Assembly: GCA_050330055.1 (NCBI GenBank)
Contig: JBHJOF010000330.1
Span: 1-12,312, forward strand
Source of the DNA: JBHJOF01 sp050330055
Lineage (GTDB): Bacteria > Pseudomonadota > Alphaproteobacteria > Kiloniellales > JAKSDN01
Length of the DNA stretch: 12,312 nt
Direction of reading: 5' to 3'
The notes beneath the pieces were generated by a model that saw nothing but the letters and a program-made list of their open reading frames with translations, did not search any database and had not been told where the DNA came from. Each line of letters begins with the position of its first letter. The first letter of the stretch is position 1. Made by a program: the position numbers and the translations under genes. This document shows, piece after piece, positions 7,877-12,312 of this stretch.

Positions 7877-9151
7877 GTGTCAAGAACGACGCCGATTCGT
7901 AAAGGACTTAGCCCGGTCCTGCAGCGCAGAACCGGCAAGCCTCGCGCATTCCTTGCTGCCGCCTTGATCGGCCTGCTGACCGGAGCCCTGGCCACCGTGA
8001 CGCCGGCTGCGGCGCAGGGGTCCGGCGACCATCGCGCCTGGCTGGAGGGCGTGAAGCAGGAAGCCGCCGCCCGCGGCGTATCGCAGGCCACTCTGGCCGC
8101 CGCCTTCGAGGGCTGGCAGCCCCTGCCGCGCGTCATCGAGCTCGATCGCCGCCAGCCGGAGCACACCCAGACCTTCTGGTCTTACCTGGACCGCGCGGTG
8201 TCGCCCGAGCGCATCCGCCGCGGCCGCGAGCTGCTGGTCGTGCACAAGCAGCTGCTGGCCGACATCGAACGCCGCTATGGCGTGCAGGGCCGCTTCCTGA
8301 TCGCCTTCTGGGGGCTGGAGACCAACTACGGCGCCAATACCGGCGGCTTCCCGGTGATCGATGCGCTGGCCACCCTGGCCTATGACGATCGCCGTCCGGA
8401 CTTCTTCCGCGCCCAGCTCCTCGATGCCCTGGAGATCCTCGAGTCCGGCGACATCGCGTTGCCGCGCATGACCGGCTCCTGGGCCGGCGCCATGGGCCAG
8501 GTCCAGTTCATGCCCGAGACCTTCCGCCGCCACGCCGTGGACGGCGACGGCGACGGCAGGCGCGACATCTGGTTCAGCCTGCGCGACGCCTTCGCCTCGG
8601 CCGCCAACTTCCTCAAGGCGATAGGCTGGCGTGGCGACCAGACCTGGGGGCGCGAGGTGCGCCTGCCGCCGGACTTCGACTGGGGCCTGACCGATCTCGA
8701 CGTGCGCAAGCCGGTGATCGAGTGGCAGCGCCTGGGCGTACGCACCGCCGAGGGCCATGCCCTGCCGCCGGTCGGCTTCGAAGGCTCGATCATCCTGCCG
8801 GGCGGGCACAAGGGGCCGGCCTTCCTGGTCTACGACAACTTCCGCGCCACGCTTGGCTGGAACCGCTCGCTGTTCTATGCCGTGGCCGTCGGCCATCTGG
8901 CTGACCGGATAGCCGGCAAGGGGCCGTTTCTGACGCCGCCGCGGGAAGACCGGCCGCTGAGCCGGCAGGAGGTTGCCGAGATGCAGCGCCTGCTGGCGTC
9001 GCACGGTCTGGACGTGGGCATGGCCGACGGTGTCGTCGGCGCGCAGACGCGCAGCGCCCTGCGCACCTTTCAGCGGCAGCACGACCTGCCGCCCGACGGC
9101 TACCCGACCGCCTGGCTGCTTGAGCGGCTGCGCCACGGCCGGGTCCAATAG
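7877..9151 (+). CDS. mltB: Lytic murein transglycosylase, MltB family (SLT_2/GH103) with C-terminal peptidoglycan-binding domain
   Basis: A 424-aa periplasmic enzyme that cleaves the MurNAc-GlcNAc bond of peptidoglycan to leave 1,6-anhydro ends. Residues 1-47 are a basic then hydrophobic export signal (FLAAALIGLLTGALATVTPAAAQ), with likely cleavage after AAA-Q or nearby and no lipobox, so it is soluble, not a lipoprotein like E. coli MltB. The catalytic domain covers about 50-340; the acid is Glu148 in FWGLETNYGANTG. GAMGQVQFMPETF and the loop VDGDGDGRRDIW are family hallmarks. Residues about 361-418 form a PG_binding_1 repeat (QEVAEMQRLLASHGLDVG, then ADGVVGAQTRSALRTFQ). I chose the GTG at 7877-7879 because a weak AGAAGA precedes it and the signal peptide then has normal length; the frame extends to an ATG at 7784 but those residues look non-coding. 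It is the first gene of the rightward cluster, 59 bp before rlpA. Confidence 0.93.
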   Translation: MSRTTPIRKGLSPVLQRRTGKPRAFLAAALIGLLTGALATVTPAAAQGSGDHRAWLEGVKQEAAARGVSQATLAAAFEGWQPLPRVIELDRRQPEHTQTFWSYLDRAVSPERIRRGRELLVVHKQLLADIERRYGVQGRFLIAFWGLETNYGANTGGFPVIDALATLAYDDRRPDFFRAQLLDALEILESGDIALPRMTGSWAGAMGQVQFMPETFRRHAVDGDGDGRRDIWFSLRDAFASAANFLKAIGWRGDQTWGREVRLPPDFDWGLTDLDVRKPVIEWQRLGVRTAEGHALPPVGFEGSIILPGGHKGPAFLVYDNFRATLGWNRSLFYAVAVGHLADRIAGKGPFLTPPREDRPLSRQEVAEMQRLLASHGLDVGMADGVVGAQTRSALRTFQRQHDLPPDGYPTAWLLERLRHGRVQ

Positions 9152-9210
9152 CGGACGCCACGGGGGCAGGGGGAGGACACGTTGACGCACGATACGGGGG
9201 GCCGAACGAC

Positions 9211-10176
9211 ATGAAGATGCATACCCGCCGACTGCACCGCCTTCGGTTCCAGGCCGTGGTACCGCTGCTGCTTGCCCTGAGCGCCTGCAGCTTCCCCGAG
9301 CTCGACTTCGCGAGCCATACCGCCAAGCAGCTCAACACCGGCGAGGCGCCCGCCGTCGGCCACTACAAGGTCGGCAACCCCTATCAAATCGCCGGCGTCT
9401 GGTACTATCCCAAGGTCGACTACAACTACGACGCCACGGGTATCGCCTCGTGGTACGGGCCCGGCTTCCACGGCCGCCAGACGGCGAACGGCGAGATCTT
9501 CGATCAGAACAGCCTGTCGGCTGCCCATCCAACCCTGCCGATGCCCAGCATCGTGCGGGTCACCAACCTGGAGAACGGCCGGGCGGTGACCGTTCGGGTC
9601 AACGACCGCGGGCCATTCAAGCACGGCCGGGTCATCGACATGTCGCGCCGCGGCGCGCAGCTCCTCGGCTTCGAGCAGGCCGGCACCGCCAGGGTGCGGG
9701 TCCAGGTTCTCGAAGAGGAGAGCCTGCAGCATGCCGCCCTGGCGCGGAACCTGACCGTGGCCTCCAATGGACCGGCGGCTGCGCCGATGGAGGCGGTTTC
9801 CGAGGTGCCGCTCGCCGGGCCCGATGCCGCCATGACCCCGACCGAGGCGCAGACTGCGGCGGCGACGGATGCCAGGGGACGGCCGGCGCAGCGCCAGATC
9901 GAGGCGGACTGGCCGGACGGCCGGGTGGTGCAAACCGCGGTGCGGCCAAGCAACATCTACATCCAGGCCGGAGCCTTCCTGCGCCGAGACAGCGCGACGC
10001 GGCTCAGCATCGAGCTCAACCGCCTGGCCCGTTCTCAGGTGACGCAGGCGCAGGTCGGCCAGCAGCACTTCTTCCGCGTCCGCGTCGGGCCGATCCCGTC
10101 GGTCGAGGAAGCCGACCGCCTGCTGAACGCGCTGATCGCCAACGGCCACAGCGAAGCGCGCATCGTGGTGGAGTGA
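9211..10176 (+). CDS. rlpA: Septal ring lytic transglycosylase lipoprotein RlpA
   Basis: A 321-aa outer-membrane lipoprotein that acts on peptidoglycan, by family at the division septum on glycan strands stripped of stem peptides. The lipobox LSAC has the lipidated Cys at 26. A double-psi beta-barrel domain lies at about 74-170: GIASWYGPGFHGRQTANGE, VRVNDRGPF, IDMSRRGAQLLGF. The residues matching the catalytic trio of Pseudomonas RlpA are present with the same spacing: Glu95, Asp98, His106. A linker rich in Ala/Pro/Thr (about 180-245) leads to a C-terminal SPOR domain (247-321: NIYIQAGAF, FFRVRVGPI) that binds denuded septal glycans. The ATG at 9211 has a G-rich ribosome site (GGGGGG) about 9-10 nt upstream; a second ATG two codons later is possible. 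It sits between the MltB-type enzyme and the carboxypeptidase, a cell-wall set. Confidence 0.96.
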   Translation: MKMHTRRLHRLRFQAVVPLLLALSACSFPELDFASHTAKQLNTGEAPAVGHYKVGNPYQIAGVWYYPKVDYNYDATGIASWYGPGFHGRQTANGEIFDQNSLSAAHPTLPMPSIVRVTNLENGRAVTVRVNDRGPFKHGRVIDMSRRGAQLLGFEQAGTARVRVQVLEEESLQHAALARNLTVASNGPAAAPMEAVSEVPLAGPDAAMTPTEAQTAAATDARGRPAQRQIEADWPDGRVVQTAVRPSNIYIQAGAFLRRDSATRLSIELNRLARSQVTQAQVGQQHFFRVRVGPIPSVEEADRLLNALIANGHSEARIVVE

Positions 10177-10296
10177 ACCATGCACGACGCACGCTCAGCG
10201 GCCGGCGGCCACGCTTTCGTCCAACTTCTCCGCTAGGCAGGCGCATCGCAGCCAGGTAGCGGCACGGTTACACCCCAATCCGGACCCTTTCTGATC

Positions 10297-11487
10297 ATGA
10301 TCACCGAACTCCTCAAGGCGAACCGCATATTCAACGCCAACCGCATTCTGGGCGCCGCGCTGGCGCTCGGCTTTGTCCTGGCCGTCCTTTCGGGCGGCGC
10401 CGCGACGCCCGCCAGGGCGCTGGATACCCAGGCCCGCGAGGCGTTCCTGCTCGACATGACCAGCGGCACGGTACTGTTCGAGAAGGACGCCGACATGCCC
10501 ATGCCACCGGCCTCGATGAGCAAGATCATGACCATTTACATGGTCTTCGAGCGGCTGCGCGAGGGCCGGCTGTCGCTCGACGACATGCTGCCGGTGTCGG
10601 AGAAGGCCTGGCGCATGGGCGGCTCCAAGATGTTCGTCGAGGTCAACTCGCAGGTGCGGGTGGAGGACTTGCTGCGCGGCGTCATCATCCAATCGGGCAA
10701 CGATGCCTGCATCGTGCTGGCCGAGGCCCTCTCCGGCAGCGAGGAGGCCTTTGCCGAAGAGATGAACCGCAAGGGGCGGGAGATCGGCCTGACCGACAGC
10801 CATTTCACCAACTCAACCGGCTGGCCCGACCCGAACCACCGCATGACGGCGCGCGATCTGGCCACGCTGGCGCAGCGCCTGATCAAGGACTTCCCGGAGT
10901 ACTACCACCTCTACAGCGAGCTCGAGTTCACCTATCACGGCATCCGGCAGGGCAATCGCAACCCGCTGCTCTACAAGAACATCGGCGCCGACGGCCTGAA
11001 GACCGGCCATACCGAGGAGGCCGGCTACGGCCTGACCGCCTCGGCCGAGCGGAACGGCCGCCGCCTGATCGCCGTCATCACCGGCCTGCCGAGCGTCAAG
11101 GCGCGCTCGGAGGAGGCGGAGCGGCTGATCTCCTGGGGTTTCCGCGAGTTCGAGGCCTATGCCCTGTTCCAGCCCGGCGAGGAGGTCGAGCGGGCCGCGG
11201 TCTGGCAGGGCGAGGAGGAGACCGTGCCGCTGGTCTTCCCCGAAGGCCTGACCGTGACCCTGTCGCGCGCCGCGCGCCGCGACATGACGGTGAAGGTCAA
11301 GTACGACGCGCCGATCCCGGCGCCGATCGTCGAGGGCCAGCAGGTCGCCACTTTGGAGATCGAGGCGGGCGAGGGCCGGCTGTTGACCTTTCCGCTGCAG
11401 GCCGGCGCCAACGTCGAGCGACTCGGCATCTTCGGCCGCGCCGTCGCCAGCCTCAAGTACATGATCTTCGGCGTCCGGACGCAGTAG
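10297..11487 (+). CDS. D-alanyl-D-alanine carboxypeptidase (DacC/DacF, PBP5/6 family, class S11)
   Basis: A 396-aa periplasmic, membrane-attached penicillin-binding protein that removes the terminal D-Ala from stem pentapeptides and so limits cross-linking. Residues 1-42 are an export signal (ILGAALALGFVLAVLSGGAATPARA). The active-site motifs are complete: Ser73-Met-Ser-Lys76 (nucleophile Ser73), Ser133-Gly-Asn135, and Lys235-Thr-Gly237 (GLKTGHT). A PBP5_C beta domain follows at about 285-375 (FQPGEEVERAAVW through GEGRLLTFPL), then a C-terminal amphipathic helix (VERLGIFGRAVASLKYMIFG) that by family anchors it to the inner membrane. The ATG at 10297 has only a weak ribosome site. It follows rlpA by 120 bp and its product would supply substrates that suit the two lytic enzymes encoded upstream. 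It ends 31 bp from a convergent gene. Confidence 0.95.
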   Translation: MITELLKANRIFNANRILGAALALGFVLAVLSGGAATPARALDTQAREAFLLDMTSGTVLFEKDADMPMPPASMSKIMTIYMVFERLREGRLSLDDMLPVSEKAWRMGGSKMFVEVNSQVRVEDLLRGVIIQSGNDACIVLAEALSGSEEAFAEEMNRKGREIGLTDSHFTNSTGWPDPNHRMTARDLATLAQRLIKDFPEYYHLYSELEFTYHGIRQGNRNPLLYKNIGADGLKTGHTEEAGYGLTASAERNGRRLIAVITGLPSVKARSEEAERLISWGFREFEAYALFQPGEEVERAAVWQGEEETVPLVFPEGLTVTLSRAARRDMTVKVKYDAPIPAPIVEGQQVATLEIEAGEGRLLTFPLQAGANVERLGIFGRAVASLKYMIFGVRTQ

Positions 11488-11518
11488 GGTGGCCGACAGG
11501 CGCCGCTGACGGGCCGAG

Positions 11519-11959
11519 TCAGTCCGGCAGCGTGACGGCGCCGGACTCGTCGAGCGGGAAGCCGGGGTTCCAGGCGACCTCCCAGAGATGGCCGTCGAGG
11601 TCGCGGAAGTAGCCGGAGTAGCCGCCCCAGAAGGCCTCCTCGGCCGGCTTGACGATCGCCGCGCCGGCCGCCTCCACCTCGGCCAGGACGCTGTCGACTT
11701 CGTCCTTGGAGCGGGTGTTGTAGGCCACGGCGAAGGCTTCGAAGCCGGCGCCCCCGCTTGGTTCACTGGGGGCGGAGACACCCGCATCCTTCGCAAGCGA
11801 CTCTTTCGGAAAGAGCCCGAGGGCGACGCCGCCGCACTGGAAGAAGGAGACCCCTTCGGCCTGCTTGACCGAACGGCGCCAGCCGAGCCGCTCGAAGAAG
11901 GCGGTGCTCCGCTCCAGGTCGTCCACGCCGAGCGTGATGAGCGTGATGCGCTGTTCCAT
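11519..11959 (-). CDS. VOC/glyoxalase family protein
   Basis: A 146-aa cytoplasmic protein of the vicinal oxygen chelate fold (glyoxalase / bleomycin-resistance / dioxygenase group). The two halves of the fold are visible: residues 1-50 (ITLITLGVDDLERSTAFFER, then FFQCGGVALGLF) and 72-131 (FEAFAVAYNTRSKDEVDSVL, WGGYSGYFRDLDGHLWEVAW). Glu127 in the closing DGHLWEVAW motif is a usual metal ligand; I cannot confirm a full set, so the enzyme may be a non-catalytic member or use another metal arrangement. The start ATG at 11957-11959 fits the family N-terminus; the frame continues upstream but that part is unlike the fold. It is a single gene, convergent with the carboxypeptidase, and has no clear link to its neighbours. 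The substrate is unknown. Confidence 0.9.
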   Translation of the reverse strand: MEQRITLITLGVDDLERSTAFFERLGWRRSVKQAEGVSFFQCGGVALGLFPKESLAKDAGVSAPSEPSGGAGFEAFAVAYNTRSKDEVDSVLAEVEAAGAAIVKPAEEAFWGGYSGYFRDLDGHLWEVAWNPGFPLDESGAVTLPD

Positions 11960-11991
11960 GCCAGACCCCGGTATTGTGACTCTCTCCTCGC

Positions 11992-12009
11992 TGTCATGCC
12001 CGGACTTGA
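11992..12009 (+). repeat. Truncated copy of the palindromic intergenic repeat
   Basis: TGTCATGCCCGGACTTGA is an exact 18-nt match to the reverse complement of 6151-6168 in the complete repeat. Its partner arm is absent: the match stops where a different sequence (CTGCTGTCCGGTT, from 12014) begins. It lies about 30 bp upstream of the VOC gene start. Confidence 0.75.
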
Positions 12010-12013
12010 CCTC

Positions 12014-12026
12014 CTGCTGTCCGGTT
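12014..12026 (+). repeat. Direct repeat, copy 1 (CTGCTGTCCGGTT)
   Basis: An exact 13-nt match to 12211-12223, same orientation, 197 bp apart; in both copies the bases that follow run into TAA (TTAA and TTTAA). Copy 1 begins four bases after the truncated intergenic repeat ends, which would fit an insertion junction. Confidence 0.6.
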
Positions 12027-12044
12027 AAGGCTCGTTCACACCGA

Positions 12045-12076
12045 CCGTCATGGTCGGCGAAGGCCGACCATGACGG
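12045..12076. repeat. Perfect hairpin, 14-bp stem with GAAG loop
   Basis: CCGTCATGGTCGGC (12045-12058) pairs perfectly with GCCGACCATGACGG (12063-12076) around the loop GAAG. On the plus strand it is followed by GTTTCTTTC, a poor T-rich tail, so it could be a weak terminator for rightward transcription. No gene ends just before it, so a repeat or mobile-element remnant is as likely. Sixteen bases of it (12056-12071) recur inverted at 12194-12209. Confidence 0.7.
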
Positions 12077-12210
12077 GTTTCTTTCGTTGTAGCAGCAACC
12101 GCTGCCCGCCACGACCGTTGGATCCTGGCATCTACGGCACTCTGACCTGATGCAGCGCCGCTCGACTACTCCGTCGAAAGCAACAACACGTGGATGGTCG
12201 GCCTTCGCCA

Positions 12211-12312
12211 CTGCTGTCCGGTTTAATTTTGTGGACGTGGTGCATGGCATTGATTCTACTGATGCCCAAGCGTTTCACGACGATTTGGACACGGATGAGG
12301 ATCAACGCCATG
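12211..12312 (+). mobile_element. Possible left end of an insertion sequence, running off the window
   Basis: CTGCTGTCCGGTTTAATTTTG at 12211 begins a stretch less GC-rich than the neighbouring genes, and it resembles terminal repeats I associate with IS4-like elements; I cannot verify this. The last three bases (12310-12312) are an ATG preceded by GATGAGG about 9 nt upstream, a good start for a rightward gene that lies outside the window. No transposase sequence is visible, so the call is tentative. The 12211 motif could equally be a small non-autonomous repeat. Confidence 0.35.

Larger units (their letters stand above)
11960..12312. other. Intergenic region without a complete gene
   Basis: 353 bp upstream of the VOC gene. 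Apart from the truncated intergenic repeat, the hairpin, the direct repeats and the possible element end listed separately, I see nothing supported. An open plus-strand frame from the ATG at 12150 runs to the window edge, but its protein is unlike anything I recognise and it crosses the repeats. Confidence 0.55.

Noticed and set aside
7492..7902. Short open frames on both strands in the divergent spacer
   Set aside because: No resemblance to known proteins, Arg/Pro/Ser-rich composition and no ribosome sites.
7880..9190. A 436-residue minus-strand open frame opposite the lytic transglycosylase
   Set aside because: No recognisable domain, whereas the plus strand encodes a complete catalytic and peptidoglycan-binding protein.
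11488..11518. Bidirectional terminator between the carboxypeptidase and VOC genes
   Set aside because: The 31 bp are GC-rich but I find no stem longer than a few base pairs and no T-run on either strand.
10813..11997. A 394-residue minus-strand open frame covering the VOC gene and half of the carboxypeptidase
   Set aside because: It is out of frame with the VOC protein and antisense to the carboxypeptidase active-site region.
12150..12312. An open plus-strand frame from the ATG at 12150 to the window end
   Set aside because: Its 54 visible residues match nothing I know, it reads through the repeats and the possible element end, and there is no ribosome site.

Overview
The window reads as chromosomal DNA from a GC-rich alphaproteobacterium, most likely in or near the Rhodospirillales. 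This rests on base composition and codon use, on the peptidoglycan gene order lytic transglycosylase - rlpA - D-Ala-D-Ala carboxypeptidase, and on a palindromic intergenic repeat (TGTCATGCCCGGACTTGA type) common in such genomes. The taxonomic call is inference; there is no rRNA gene or other marker here.

Left two thirds (1-7455, all minus strand): read from 7455 down to 1, this is a polyamine-type (PotABCD/YdcSTUV-like) ABC importer. Its order is a Tat-exported substrate-binding protein (6283-7455), a 298-bp spacer with a strong hairpin and a REP-like palindromic repeat, an ATPase (4896-5984) and two permeases (3893-4903 and 2994-3896), the last three joined by short overlaps. Then come two small proteins I cannot name: a 125-aa probable beta-rich soluble protein (2596-2973) and a 116-aa exported protein (2246-2596), joined stop-to-start. 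Next is a cytoplasmic phosphonate monoester hydrolase / sulfatase of the alkaline phosphatase superfamily with an intact formylglycine-type active site (444-2120), and finally a truncated membrane-anchored protein (1-376). The layout suggests import of a small organic, perhaps cationic, compound followed by cleavage of an ester (phosphonate or phosphate diester, or sulfate) in the cytoplasm. The substrate cannot be read from the sequence.

Centre (7456-7876): a 421-bp divergent intergenic region holding the control signals for both sides; I see no convincing gene in it.

Right third (7877-11487, plus strand): a cell-wall remodelling cluster of an MltB-type lytic transglycosylase with a C-terminal peptidoglycan-binding domain, the septal lipoprotein RlpA (DPBB plus SPOR), and a DacC/DacF-type D-alanyl-D-alanine carboxypeptidase. 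Together they would trim glycan strands and stem peptides in the periplasm, with RlpA at the division septum.

Right end (11519-12312): a convergent small VOC/glyoxalase-family gene (minus), then 353 bp without a supported gene. That stretch holds a truncated copy of the intergenic repeat, a perfect 14-bp-stem hairpin, repeated CTGCTGTCCGGTT motifs and a possible start of an insertion sequence running off the window. The clearest candidate for something little described is the importer - two orphan small proteins - hydrolase operon; everything else belongs to known families.
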